NCBI RefSeq assembly: GCF_003590095.1 | Contig: NC_039489.1 | Span: forward strand, 1,364,001 to 1,428,000 | Direction: 5' to 3' | Origin: Trichoplusia ni | Taxonomy: Eukaryota; Arthropoda; Insecta; Lepidoptera; Noctuidae | Length of the DNA: 64,000 nt | Made by a program: the position numbers and the translations under genes | Shown here: in pieces, positions 1 to 11,682 of the stretch | Position numbering within the stretch: position 1 is the stretch's first letter | How the letters are laid out: each line of letters starts with the position of its first letter | Notes under the pieces: model-generated | Seen by the model: the letters and a program-made list of their open reading frames with translations, nothing else | Database searches by the model: none | Told to the model about the DNA's origin: nothing

Positions 1-779
1 ACTTCTGCTATTCTAAGATTTGAAAATAAAAATACACAAAAAACGACTCACATCTACTAAAATTGAGAAAAATATATCACAAAAGCGGCCAGGTTGAAAC
101 AACGGAGAAATATTGTTCAGTAACATTACATTTCTAAAAAGCGGTGGGCGAAGCATTTTATAAAGAAATCTAAAATAAAGGCAAATTGGAACTAACTTGT
201 AAAAACTTGTACTTTAACTAAATTAATAAAAAGGGCATACAGAGATCAGGAAAAAGTCATTATTCTTGTCTTTAATGCTACTACTGACATAAGAAACTCC
301 TCCTGTATGAAGTAGGTTAAAAATCTGATTTAGCCACATTTATTAGAAGTATATAATAATGTAGATAATTGTCAGTTGTATAAACTCGTTTATTGTCATC
401 ATATAATAAAACAACTTAATAGTTGTTATCACAGAGCTAATCTTATCAATATTTCAATCATGTCAATGCACAATGTAGTGATTGACAGTTCTTCTTGGTA
501 TCATTGATATAATGCTGAGCATTAGACTTTCAGTTTTATACTAATTCCATGTTTTTCCTCACAATAATATTGTAGACAAAACATTTACATTAACTACCTT
601 GATTTATATTTGTTTTACACACATTTTAGGCCCGAAAATTGGGAGTAACAATTTGAAACTTTAAGCCACAATTATTAAGAAGTTAACAACATAAGTGCAA
701 TATAAGTTATTATTAAAATTAGGTCTTCTATACCAATTCTTGTCAAAATAAGTTAATAGACAACTAAATAATTTTACAA
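1..779. other. Intergenic, 3' of the Stepping stone-like gene
   Basis: AT-rich sequence downstream of the minus-strand gene that ends at 810. I see no coding exon and no recognisable repeat. Further minus-strand AATAAA motifs (tttatt on the plus strand, for example near 339 and 388) could serve as distal poly(A) signals. Confidence 0.5.
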
Positions 780-785
780 TTTATT
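780..785 (-). terminator. Poly(A) signal of the Stepping stone-like gene
   Basis: AATAAA on the minus strand, about 25 bases after the TAG stop at 812-810. It would give a very short 3' UTR. Distal signals exist, so this is only a candidate. Confidence 0.4.
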
Positions 786-809
786 ATTTTTAAAACTAAA
801 TACTTAAAT

Positions 810-2489
810 CTAATTTGTTTGTCCATGCCAGTGTTCTTGAGCATACTGTGGCAATTCCATAGGCAACTTATTATACCCTGTATTCAGGCTAGGACCTGGG
901 TTATTAGGGGGACTTTTATGAGCTGCCGCTTGTCTAAACTTAGTAGAATATTTATAAAAATCAGACATTTCAAAAGGTTTTGTCTCTTCTCTATAAGGTA
1001 TACATTTACCCTGTTCAATTACAGTCAAATTTTTCGGGGATTCTAAGGAAACTGCACCCGGTGACAAGACAGGTGGACTTTGTGGTACTTGATTTGGACT
1101 CTGCATAGCTGAGTGACGACCAGAAGAGATCATGATCTCATATGCTTGAGAGTTTCCTATGCTCGAAGTTCGTTTTAAACTGGAACTCTTTTTCAATAAA
1201 GGTGTTTCAGCCTTTGTCGGAGAGTCTAATGAGGTTTCATACCACTGCTTTTCTTTTTTATCCCCTTGGGATAATGGTGAGAATTTATTCATACTTATTG
1301 GGTCAAAATTATAGACTGACTTTGTGCTGACTGGTGTCAATTGGTCAGGGTAGTGTCTTCTGTCATCCCTGATGTAATCATCAGTAGACACTTGAAGCTG
1401 CATATGCATGGGATGCTTGATCATGTTATGTTCTCGTAAAGGCAATGTATTTGGTACAGGAATGACTCGTTCTATCGGTCCATGGGGTTGTTCTTGTATA
1501 TCAGGTTGTGACCGGTGTTGGTATATATGTGCAGGAGCCTCATGCTTCAAATTTTCTAAATGCAATTGGTTGTAATCACTGTGAGAAGTCAAGTGATATG
1601 TTTGGGTTCTTTGCAATGTGTTTCGTCTTACGCCCTCTGGGCGGCGTTTAGACTGCTGCATCTGATGCTGGTGGGCAAGCCCAGTTAAATGCTGGCTTTG
1701 AGCTTTAAGATGAGTGGCATATTGATACAATAATGGAGTGGTCCGCATCCCATTCTGTACAGGATGCGGCGCCATGCTACCGTGAGTGTAATGTGTTGTA
1801 ATATCTGGATGACTAGAACTGAAATGAGTTTCTCGTAATCTAGATACATTATGAGCTTCTGGAGTATTATTACAGTATATCTTATTCATATAATCTGTTG
1901 TCATAGTATGGTGTCTATAAATTGTGCCCTGTTGCATGTCATTCTGTAGGTTTTCGTTCATGATATCATGACGACCAGCTAATGCAGGATAAGTATGAGA
2001 TGTGTGAATTGAAAATGTATCAGTGTTCCGCTCTTGTGGAGGAGATGGAAAGAAATTGGAACAACTAGTCTCTGGACGCCGAACGTGTCTTGAGTGGGAA
2101 CTTTTAGTCGACACACCAGATATGGATGGAGTGGACAGTCTATGTGTAAGATTCTTGCGCAAGTTTGCGTCGGACTCCTGAGTTCGGTCACCAGTAGCGG
2201 CTCTGAGACGCCTGGAGGAGTTGTCGGACCCATCTTGAACGTCATTGCCGTCTGTTGATCTGTCGACACTTTTAATACTTCCCAATCTTTCTCTTTGAGG
2301 CACTTCGGGACTCAGAGGCGCTTCGGGTGGCATAATGCCAGTTAACTGCACTTCTTGCACGCATAGTTTATAAAGCTCTTCGTTTTTGGCTGCAAGTATC
2401 TGCTCCAATTCTTTCTTCCGAGCTTGTAGCTTGAGCAACTTGTCCTGCTTATCAGAATGCAAATCACTCCCCATTGTGCTCGTACCCAT
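810..2489 (-). CDS. sstn: CUPID-domain cytohesin adaptor, Stepping stone / FRMD4-CCDC120-like
   Basis: A single uninterrupted coding exon of 559 aa. The start is the ATG at 2489, in the context MGTSTMGSDL; a second ATG lies five codons later. The frame stays open upstream to a GTG at 2543, but I see no earlier in-frame ATG. Residues about 13-65 form a charged coiled coil followed by a short box (LYKLCVQEVQLTGIMPPEAP, then LSPE). This resembles the CUPID (DUF3338) domain of FRMD4A/B, CCDC120 and INAVA. The middle is low-complexity, rich in His, Gln, Ser and Thr. A second conserved-looking block lies near the C terminus (TKPFEMSDFYKYSTKFR). Known role: the CUPID domain binds cytohesin Arf-GEFs, and Drosophila Stepping stone recruits the cytohesin Steppke to membranes. 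There is no FERM domain, so this is the short CCDC120/Sstn type rather than FRMD4. It is divergent from MPC2. Assignment rests on remembered family motifs. Confidence 0.8.
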   Translation of the reverse strand: MGTSTMGSDLHSDKQDKLLKLQARKKELEQILAAKNEELYKLCVQEVQLTGIMPPEAPLSPEVPQRERLGSIKSVDRSTDGNDVQDGSDNSSRRLRAATGDRTQESDANLRKNLTHRLSTPSISGVSTKSSHSRHVRRPETSCSNFFPSPPQERNTDTFSIHTSHTYPALAGRHDIMNENLQNDMQQGTIYRHHTMTTDYMNKIYCNNTPEAHNVSRLRETHFSSSHPDITTHYTHGSMAPHPVQNGMRTTPLLYQYATHLKAQSQHLTGLAHQHQMQQSKRRPEGVRRNTLQRTQTYHLTSHSDYNQLHLENLKHEAPAHIYQHRSQPDIQEQPHGPIERVIPVPNTLPLREHNMIKHPMHMQLQVSTDDYIRDDRRHYPDQLTPVSTKSVYNFDPISMNKFSPLSQGDKKEKQWYETSLDSPTKAETPLLKKSSSLKRTSSIGNSQAYEIMISSGRHSAMQSPNQVPQSPPVLSPGAVSLESPKNLTVIEQGKCIPYREETKPFEMSDFYKYSTKFRQAAAHKSPPNNPGPSLNTGYNKLPMELPQYAQEHWHGQTN

Positions 2490-3258
2490 AGTAAAAACTT
2501 TGTTCAGAACACAAAAAACATAAGAGAAATCAAACAAACACACAAGTTATTGAAATAGTCAATGGTAAACGTAAAATAAACAAAGAAAATTATAAATTCT
2601 TGAGCGTTGACACATTTATCACACGCACATCCGCACCCATGTTTGTTTGTAAAAAAAAAACTAGCTGTGTTCGGGTTTAAGAAAATAAAATGACCAAATA
2701 CGTTTCATCTTAAATACACCTTTAAAATGGAACGCAACTTTACAATAACAGATTAAAAATAAGTTTCGTGTTTGCATTCGTGGTTCCATAAGTAGTTTTT
2801 ATACGATAAATCTTAGAAATATTACTTTTAATAATAATAGAGTAGTTGCAATCGACCAAATACCTTTCAGCATTTAATTTCATAAGGAATGAAAGTGGGC
2901 TTTGTGAACAAAACGATAAAATTTTGCAAAGGAAAAGGTGAGTGTTATTAATTACCTGCGTACGTAAAATAAAACAAAAAAATAATAAAAAATTGAATTA
3001 AATATGTACAACAGAATTTGTACAATTTATTTATCTTATATAGACGAGGCTTCATTTCATGTGTTGAAATTGGTTGCAATAATGAAACGCAAACGTCAGA
3101 TTTGATAAAACAACTGAACATGACAGCCTTATCTTATCAAATTTTCAGGGTCTCGCCTCGGCCGATGGTATCATGTAAATTAAAAACGTCATTAAATAAA
3201 ACTTAGTAACTCCGTAACCACCATTCCTTCCGTTCCAACGTAGTGATAAACCGACAAA
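2490..3258. promoter_or_regulatory. Shared head-to-head promoter region, sstn / MPC2
   Basis: The 769 bases between the two divergent start codons (minus-strand ATG at 2489, plus-strand ATG at 3259). It must hold both 5' UTRs and probably a bidirectional promoter. I see no TATA box or CpG-rich core, and noncoding 5' exons cannot be excluded. Confidence 0.45.
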
Positions 3259-6200
3259 ATGAGGATCGCATCGAAAGTTTATACGATCATCGTAAGCATA
3301 GCGGACAAATTTGTACCAAAGTCTATGCGCCCTATGTGGGAGCATCCAGCTGGTAACTATCGTTATTTTTTTTAATTTCATGTTTATATCATAGGCATGC
3401 AATGTAAAGTTTATTTTGTTTGTTTTAGGTCCTAAAACTATATTTTTCTGGGCGCCCGCTTTTAAATGGGTAAGTAATGCGGACGTGTTTCAAGGTCGAC
3501 CTATTTATATTAAAAAGACCTTGCATAAGGGCAAACGTATTGCATGTTTAATAAGTAACAGTTTCTAGGGCTAAGCACGGGTTAGATCATGGAAGATAAT
3601 ATTTCGTTTCATTCCATACTAAGCTTCATTAACGACGTTCACTTAACATAAAAAGAAATGCAATTGCAAATAGAACAACTTTGAACTGCTCTGATACGTG
3701 ACAGCGAGTTTTCACTATCATGATTATAAAATCTCTGTGCCTAATTATTACTAGTCATAATAAACTACATTTTTCTGTTATCTTGTCTACCAGAAGGTCT
3801 TTATCATTTCAATATAAAAAAAAAACTAATATATCATTGCAATATAGTATACAAATGCTACCATACTGAATATTGTGTGAATTTATGTTCAGTATTTGAT
3901 ATTAGATACAGTCTGCTAGTCTGAGCAGAAATTAAAAAAAAATGTATGCCATAGAGATAGCATTGATTTATCTCAATCTTAGATGATCTATGACATTGGA
4001 AAAGTCACATTGGATAACAGGTTGACTACAAACTAGGGCTGAAATTTATTTTGAAATCTGAAGGCAAGAAAACTATAATTTTCCTTGACTTACTATAATT
4101 TTACTTTATATGGCACTATGTTCAAGTAGGTATGGTCATATTTATGGGAATACTTAACACAGTGACAGTTTTCTACTGTTTAAATTAACATATCAGCTAA
4201 TAGTACTTACATACTAAAACTCTTCTACATTTTTAGTACCTGAGTATCTACTACCATACAAAGTCAGATAAAACATTGGCTAGTGACTAGTGACTAGAGG
4301 AAACATCACATCTATACTTTCATATTAATGTGTACTTGTTGATAAATAAAATAAACACTGTCATACATTTAATCAATCTAAAGATTATAAAGGTGTAAAT
4401 TACAATACACATATCATGCTTAGTATGTTTACAAAAGATAAGGCAACTTTAAAATACAGAGTGCAATCTCATTTATGGTACATGCAAATACTTCATGCTC
4501 ATGTAATGTCATTAAACCAATTATCATTGTCTTTGGTTTATGACAGGTCATAAACAAGAGCCATAAATAATAAAAAAAGAATGGTGTACAATACTTACAA
4601 AATTGTGTTGAAAAATCATGATCAGATTCAAACATTATCTCTCATACTTACAATTTATTGGCCTTTTAATGCCCCAAAACAGGTTGAAGGTCTATTTTCA
4701 TACTAAAAGCAAATAATAGTCACATAACAAGCATAAAAAATCTAACCAGTATTAAGAATAAGAAAAGATAGATAAAAATTGTGCACATAGGTTTTTTCCT
4801 AGGAACTTTCCAATTCGTTTCTCAAAAAACGACAACTAGACCTCTTAACATTAAATTGTCTCATAAACATATTTATTCATCAATGGCATGTAAAACTCAA
4901 AAGGCAATTTAACTGTCATGTTTTCTTTATAACTAATCTGAATGTTTGTCATACCGTTTTGTTTTCTTTCATCTCAATTCTGGGTTATGGAATGTGTTAA
5001 ATAAAACTGACTGCCATAGAAATAAAATTTTGAAAACTTTTGTTTCGTTGAGAAGATTGGCTTCCAATTAGTAGGTATCAAATAAGCTTCCCTAAGCCAA
5101 TTACTTCTAGAAATCACTACACTCAGAGATCTTTTATCACTGTCAAAATGATATGATCAATAATTATATCAATATTTCTTTGGTGTGCTTTTGTTGGTTT
5201 TCATTCTCAACAACACACTACTAGATTTTTTAGTACCTATTTGCAAACGGCGGAATAAGTGGCCATATTACAAAAAAAAGTCTCATTACAATTATCAAAT
5301 TTGGAATTAGCAACATCTGCGTTGATATCAGTGTCAGTTTTATTTGATACAACACGATATATGGCCTTGACTCACCCCATCATTACTTTCAGGGTTTGGT
5401 GATAGCTGGGTTGGGTGACCTGAATCGACCCGCCGAAAAGTTGTCTTACACCCAGTCCGCGTCCCTTGCGGCGACCGGCATGATATGGTCCCGATACTCC
5501 CTCGTTATCATACCTAAAAACTACAGTCTGTTTCTTGTCAATGTGTTCGTCGCTGGAACCAGTCTTTACCAATTAAGCAGACGTTACAGATATGAGCGAA
5601 GCTTAGCGGCCAAAATGACCCCTAAACTGCCCTGAAGTTTATTGCCGTTATACCGTTCTTCCAGTTGATGGTTGCAAGTGTTACTCAAAGTCCGGGCCTC
5701 GAGATCACCTGCAGCCATCAATAATAAATCCCTGACAATTACATAAGTAGTTACGAAATCTTCTAGAAGTCTAATAAATAGATCTTGCCCTAACTCTCTG
5801 ATAGGACAATATTTTAAACGTTGTCAAAGTAGAATATATTTTTTGTTATTTTACACTATCATGGGTATTAAATTATTGTTATTTAATTTATTTAGAAGAC
5901 ATTACGTAGGATGAATATATTTTGGGGATGGTAGAAAATAATTTTAAAATAGGTAAATTATGGTAATTATAATACAAAATGGAATTACCTATTTCAAACG
6001 GAAATGTTTCGTTTCCCTACCATTTCAATGCTATGCCTGAAAAGTAAGAAAAAAAAATGAAAAAGATCGTTAAATTTGAAGATGTTACCATCTGAAAAAA
6101 TAAATGTTCAGCGACAATCACAAAATATGCCTGCCAGGACTTACTTTTCCGTAAAGAGCCGTCATGCATAGCATTTTTTAAACAACCAAAAGTTGTTATC

Positions 6201-8676
6201 GAAAGTGTTGGTGAATATTTTGTAACTGCACTATTTTTACATAGCGTTATTTTTTCCTATGGTAAAATTTTCTTAATTAACGAGCATTTTCGATTTTTCT
6301 GGCTCTATGTTTGTAGCTTAGATAGCCCTCGATGGCCAAACCTAGGTTGTTTTAAAAAAGCTGAAATTTATTCGATTCTTGCCTCTAAGGGTGGTCCAAG
6401 AAGGACTAGCGACCTGAGAGTTTGTGTTGTGGTTAATTGGGCAGGTGATATTTACGAAAATAGTAACTTTAATACATTCAAGTATAAAGCTCAATTTCAT
6501 ATAAATGTTACTTGGGGATCTATAATAAATGTCACAATAGCCGGACAGATTTAACGGCTTTTACAAGGCGCGTATTAGACCTAGTTTTAAATACACACAT
6601 TGCTCCTAGCTGGATAATACTACGCACTCTTTTCCTTCCTAAACTTTTCATCAAACGTTTAAAGACGTCATTGAACCAATAAAGTTTAGGGTTGTCTGTA
6701 ATAAGTTTTCGGCAATGGACGACGTGCTATGTCAAAAAATCCCGAAGAAAATATAAAAATGTGAGCTTTATACTTTAAAGTGTTTAAGGTACTGTTTTAT
6801 GCACCTTTACTACCTGTATATGGTCGCAGTTAAACTTGATAGTCGCTGGTCGTTCTTACCTATGTTGGGGGCATGAACAGAGAAACTTTCAGCTTTTATA
6901 AAATAACGGAAGTCTGGCCATCGTGGGCTCTTACTCTGTAAACGTAAAGAGCCAGAAAAGAAATACTCGTAAATTTTGATGATTTTACCATAACAAAATA
7001 TATCGCTATTGAGAAACAATGCAGTCACAAATTGTGAAGGAAGACTTTCAAGAAAGAATTGTTATGTATTTTTAATTATCATCCCTTCAGTCTGTTGTTA
7101 TTACTGTGTCATATTTTGTGGTTGTATTGTATTTTCCGCTAAGTTAGTTCAACAACCAAGGCGAAAATAAAACATTCGACAAGTTAGTAACTTCCATTTT
7201 GTATCGCAATGATAATTCATTTCGAATTTGATAGACACTCCGAAGTCTGTGCTCTCAAATAAGCCTCGAGTTGTCTATTTAATATATTTTTTTTATAAAA
7301 AAGTCACATGATTTATAATTGCGACAAAATAAAATTAAAATGTTTAAGTAGAATTTTAAATAAGTAGAATCGCTTGGTGGTTTGGATATAAAATTACTCA
7401 ACTGTGATATACTTAACGTTAAGTGTTAAGATAAACCGTTAAAAATCACAACGTGTATGTTACATTGCTCTATTAAACTGATATTTTGTCAATAAACAGG
7501 TTGTCTATTTTTGTAATACCTTTTTGAATGGAAATATACATTTTTGTATTTCATACCAACTCTTGTTTGTATTTTATTTCTGTCTTCTTTTTATCTGTAC
7601 TAATTCATTTGAATCATCTTTTTTTGTAAGTTCTTTGTGAATTGTCTTGTGTTGAAGTTTTTACTAATTTACATTCTTGTTCACTTATACATTACTCTGT
7701 TTAAAACACATAATTTAAACGAACTTATGCCTTAGTATCGTCAAATATATTTAAATCCTATTATATTCCTCATGGCCAAGTCCAGTAAACAATTGTGAAC
7801 ACTTTTTAAGAATAGGTAAGTGGTTTAGTCGTCTAACTGAAGCCGATGAAGAAAGAATACTTAAACATGAAAATTCCAAGTAAGATGTTATGTTAAGTGC
7901 ATGCGATTTAGCTTTTAAACAATATGCATGCTAGCATGCTAATTTATTCACCGCACGTTGCGTTTTTTGCATGAGGTTTTAAACAAAATTACCTAAATGT
8001 TTTAAGAATTTATCTTTTTTACTGAAATTCCCCTGATTTTAGTATCTGTCTACATTTTTTCGATTATTTTATGCATTCAGCCTACAATTTGACGATGAGT
8101 TCTTAATGGATTTGCCGTTGTTTAAGAGAGACACCTGTAGTTGCATGACTATGGGTTGTCTCGCTTCTCCAATGGCTAGAAAACTCCTTTAAGAGTACAT
8201 AATACAGGCGTTGATATCATTGTGTTGTCCGCTTTTAGTAAAAAAAATAGTTAGAAGCATTACACCCTAACTAAAATAGTTTTTTGGTTTGTCACATTTT
8301 ACCGATTAATTTCATATTGTAGTTTTTTATTAATATAGCTCGCAATGTAGTTAAAAAAAAGAATATTGGTTATGTTGGTAAGACGAGCGATATTCCACCA
8401 AATATTTGACACAAATTAATAGCATTACTGCAATGTTTTCAGGCGTTAGTAGCAGCTTCTCTGGACGCGTACACTCGTCCCCTGGACACGGTGTCGACCA
8501 CTCAGTCGGCCACCCTGTCCGCTACTGGCCTCATCTGGACGCGATACTGCTTAGTTATAAAGCCTATTAACTATTCTCTGTCGCTATGCAACTTCTTGTT
8601 GGGCGTTGCTAACGGCGTGCAAACCGTCCGTGCTTATAACTATCAGAACAGGGCTATTGAGGAGAAAAATGAATAG
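3259..8676 (+). CDS. MPC2: Mitochondrial pyruvate carrier 2, with two alternative last exons
   Basis: Exons: 3259-3352, 3429-3469, then either 5393-5635 (125 aa in all) or 8443-8676 (122 aa). Exon 1 encodes the N-terminal amphipathic region ending RPMWEHPAG. Exon 2 completes G-PKTIFFWAPAFKW, the MPC2 signature with its Lys-Trp at the start of the first membrane helix. Each last exon supplies the remaining membrane helices with the core TQSA-L-ATG-IW-RY-LVI-P-NYSL and a conserved Asn in the following helix. Donors and acceptors are canonical (GTAAC, GTAAG, TTTCAG). The exon 1 junction splits a Gly codon (phase 1). Exon 2 ends in phase 0, and both terminal acceptors accept phase 0. Role: MPC2 pairs with MPC1 in the inner mitochondrial membrane to import pyruvate. 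The gene is divergent from the sstn-like gene. The only doubt is whether the distal exon belongs to this transcript or to a decayed tandem copy. Confidence 0.9.
5393..5635 (+). CDS. MPC2: MPC2 terminal exon A (proximal, canonical)
   Basis: Acceptor ...TTTCAG before 5393 in phase 0, stop TGA at 5633-5635. It encodes 80 residues very close to animal MPC2: RPAEKLSYTQSASLAATG, IWSRYSLVIIPKNYSLF and a basic, short C-terminal tail. A poly(A) signal follows at 5723. This is the expected housekeeping isoform. Confidence 0.92.
   Translation, partial: GLVIAGLGDLNRPAEKLSYTQSASLAATGMIWSRYSLVIIPKNYSLFLVNVFVAGTSLYQLSRRYRYERSLAAKMTPKLP
5636..8442. other. Spacer between the two alternative MPC2 last exons
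   Basis: AT-rich noncoding sequence. I searched it for a second copy of MPC2 exons 1 and 2 (HPAGP-T, FFWAP, KW motifs) and saw none, which favours alternative splicing over a second complete gene. Several AATAAA motifs occur (near 6098, 6676, 7167 and 7493). No recognisable repeat or other gene. Confidence 0.5.
5723..5728 (+). terminator. Poly(A) signal after MPC2 exon A
   Basis: AATAAA 88 bases after the exon A stop. It would end the short isoform before exon B is transcribed. Another AATAAA lies near 5773. Confidence 0.5.
8443..8676 (+). CDS. MPC2-like terminal exon B (distal, divergent)
   Basis: The acceptor (GTTTTCAG before 8443) is canonical and in the same phase 0 as exon A. The frame is intact for 77 codons to TAG at 8674-8676. 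It keeps the family core (TQSATLSATGLIWTRYCLVI, then P-NYSL and the helix Asn). It differs from exon A at many positions: the conserved RPAEKLS becomes RPLDTVS, and the tail becomes acidic (EEKNE). The intact frame with family-type substitutions suggests selection on the protein. I see no close AATAAA downstream. It is either an alternative isoform (possibly tissue-specific) or the only surviving exon of a tandem duplicate. Confidence 0.75.
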   Translation, partial: ALVAASLDAYTRPLDTVSTTQSATLSATGLIWTRYCLVIKPINYSLSLCNFLLGVANGVQTVRAYNYQNRAIEEKNE

Positions 8677-11672
8677 ATTGAACATGTTCGCCATCGCTAC
8701 AAATGTGAAATCAACTATATGGAGTAAAAAGATAACGAACGACGAATTCAGTTTTTAGATCATCTTCATGGAAATTTAAAAAGCGTTACTTTTTTGAAAT
8801 TGTAACGCTTAGAACGGTCTTTTTGGAGATAGCGATGGCGGAGTCTATTCCTTTTTGGTGTAAATAGTACTATACTTTTCCAATCTCAAACCGATCAGAG
8901 TGAAGTAAGAAATTCCTAAGCTATTCGTTGCTAATTAACGAACAAAATACCGCAAATAATTATAATTACTTTTCTGATTGGGTTGAGTCAAACCATTAAT
9001 TAATAACAGAATAACGGTAACTTCAATAGGTGCACTTAGTAATTATGGGAATATACTCTTGCTTAATGTACTTTAAAAAAGCCTACCTAGAAGCTTAAAT
9101 ACCTATTGGTTAATTTTATTCCCGCTGAATGATGTCAAAGTACAAATTAATTATTGATATTCGTGTAGATCTAAGGTCTAGGTATCGGGTCGAATTTATC
9201 ATATCGAATTTATTTTTGTTGTGTTCGTCTTAATAAGTTTGTAATAACTAGTCATTCCCAAAAGGTAATATAAAAATGCTTTTCTTGCCAAAATGAAGGA
9301 TTGCCTGCCTTTTAACGTTTTTCTTAATATTCTTCTCTCTGAATACTTTAGCGATCAAATTGAATATTAATGGTTGAACGCAGTCAACGTAGATCCAAGG
9401 TCGTTTCTTGTTACATAAACGACATCACGATTAGTGCTTGTCAATTTGCATTCTATTTAGCATTAATATAAGATGTTAATACCAGTTTATTTGCTATACA
9501 AAGTCAGGGAATTGATTTGTTATTCTGTACAAAGATATGTGCTAGTATTGAATTGCAAGTGAGTTTCCTTTTAACGTCTGAATGTATATATTCTCGCGTA
9601 AACGTACTTAATCTTTGACGATAGCTATTTATACGAAACTAACCGAATCTAATTGGATTTTCTTGTTTGCACTAAACGTGATAAGGGGTCATAAAAAGTA
9701 TTCAATGTTGCCTAACTTGCCCTACTTAATAACTTACAGTATTGCCATATAATAATGATAAACTAACATGAAATATGTAAGAATTAACCAACTAACCCTT
9801 GTAGATTTAAAGGAACCTATGTGCCATGTTTCGAACAAACGCTGAAGCAGTTATAAAACTATACATACTCATTTTAATCGAATTTATTAAAACTAGTTAT
9901 TGGTAGTGGTAGAAAGTAGATGCATAAACGCGAAATGGAATGCCTAAAATTACAATTCAAGCTTCTAAAACATGGTAAACGACATTGACCTCAATCTACT
10001 TATTTCATATTTTCTCTTGGTCTTACGCCAATTGCCGCGAAATTTACGCTGTCGTGTTCAGTGCACTGGTAAACGAATAGGTTAATTTAAAAAAAAATCT
10101 GTAGAGGACGTAACTATTCTGGTACAAGTTTAAAAATAAGTTTGGTTTAAAAAATGTATTCTACAGGTCTATGCCAAAAAGTAACTGTACTGGTATAATC
10201 TTAAATATTTGACCATAAAATACGGTTGGTTTCGATAACAAAGTACCTTCTTGAATTATTAGGTAGTCCTTTATTAAAATTGTATGTAACATTTATATTC
10301 ACTGAATATTCCTCTTCTTAGAAATTCTTCTGTTCTAGATAGGAACTGAAGTCTGTACTGACTAACTAGCTAACTGGAATACACCAAAGGGTCAGCAGTC
10401 TACTCTAGCTCCTTCTATGTAACCTTTTAGTTCAAAATCTTGTAAAATTTTCGCCATTCCATTTCGTTGTCTATGTTTAGATAGTAGTTATAGACTTGTA
10501 GTTTGTAGAACTAACATGGACGCTATGTTTTTGAAAATATTGCATGTTATTTTCATTGTTAATAAATCTTGCCATTATTATTTGGTTTGTTATTTTAGTT
10601 TAAGCTTTTTTTTACAAATACAGGCCTTTTTTTAAAGATGGAAAAATATATTGCATTGATGAAGGTAAGTCTATTTTTTTATGTAGGTATATTGGAAAAA
10701 TCAACTAAAAAAAATCAAAAATAAATAACGGAAGTCTTTTGAGACTTCATACGTATGTTCCTGGTTCATACATTTATTTTTATCCGACTGCATCAGGAAG
10801 GTAATATTTTATCAAATATGAGAAGGTAACTTCCCGATCGATACGGTCAGAAGCAAGCCTTGACATTGGACTCTATCAAAATAAAACAGGTAACTCGCAA
10901 AACCTGGACCTAATACTATTCGCAATAAGACTTATTATAGCATAGCATTTTTCAACCTTGTTGAATTGGCAGCCGTACAATGTTTGCTATGTATTTGGTA
11001 GGTAGACTGGTAGGCACGAGTTTCCTATGTAGAGCCAAGAAGATTTCTACTTGTGATCGCATGAGTTAGATATACAAACCGATTTATGTTCAAAACATTG
11101 AAATAATAATATATACGTATATCAGATTGCAATAGCGCATTGTCTGGTTTGTGGTTGTGACCGTAGACGATCGAACGATCCGAATAAATAAATCTAGATA
11201 CCTATGTTACATTGAAGTCTCTGTTTGTAATATTGAGATAACTTCACACACATGGATGACATACGGTACAAACACCAAAATATTTCTTTTTTAATTTTGT
11301 CTATCTGCTTCTTTGGTCTAGGTTATCGGGCTGGGCCCATTTTGACGGGTCTTTTATTGAAAGGCAGCTGATGTTATCAGTAGTAACTGAGGCTTAATAA
11401 GAAGTATTTTATGTTTAATCCCACGCAGAGGAAGTCGCGGGTACAGCAAATCAAAAAGTTCATGAACCCCTTCCTGACTCATGGGGTTCTCGAAGACTAA
11501 ACGCAAAAGCTAAATTTTAATATTAAGTAGTTCCAATGAAAATATGTAAGAAGTATCTCGATACTTCTTAAATATTTTCATCACTTCGTAAGTCTATATG
11601 TCTTTAGCGACTATCATTGCTGTCTATAAAAGCAAACTTAAAATAAAAACAACAAAACTACAAGTAAAATAA
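8677..11672. other. Intergenic, MPC2 exon B to TFIP11 3' end
   Basis: About 3 kb of AT-rich DNA between convergent genes. I see no exon that fits a known protein. Around 11425-11452 there is a short stretch (GAAGTCGCGGGTACAGC) resembling the 3' tip of the Helitron-like repeat found elsewhere in the window. The rest is unexplained. Confidence 0.45.
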
Positions 11673-11678
11673 TTTATT
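11673..11678 (-). terminator. Poly(A) signal of TFIP11
   Basis: Minus-strand AATAAA only four bases after the TAG stop (11685-11683), followed by a GT/T-rich stretch. If used, the 3' UTR is about 20-30 bases. Confidence 0.6.
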
Positions 11679-11682
11679 ACAT

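Noticed and set aside
7925..7945. Palindrome TGCATGCTAGCATGC
   Set aside because: Short self-complementary run likely by chance in AT-rich DNA; no associated structure.
10620..10672. Possible small exon (AG before 10624, GTAAGT after 10665)
   Set aside because: The sequence between the sites encodes nothing recognisable and connects in frame to no neighbouring exon.
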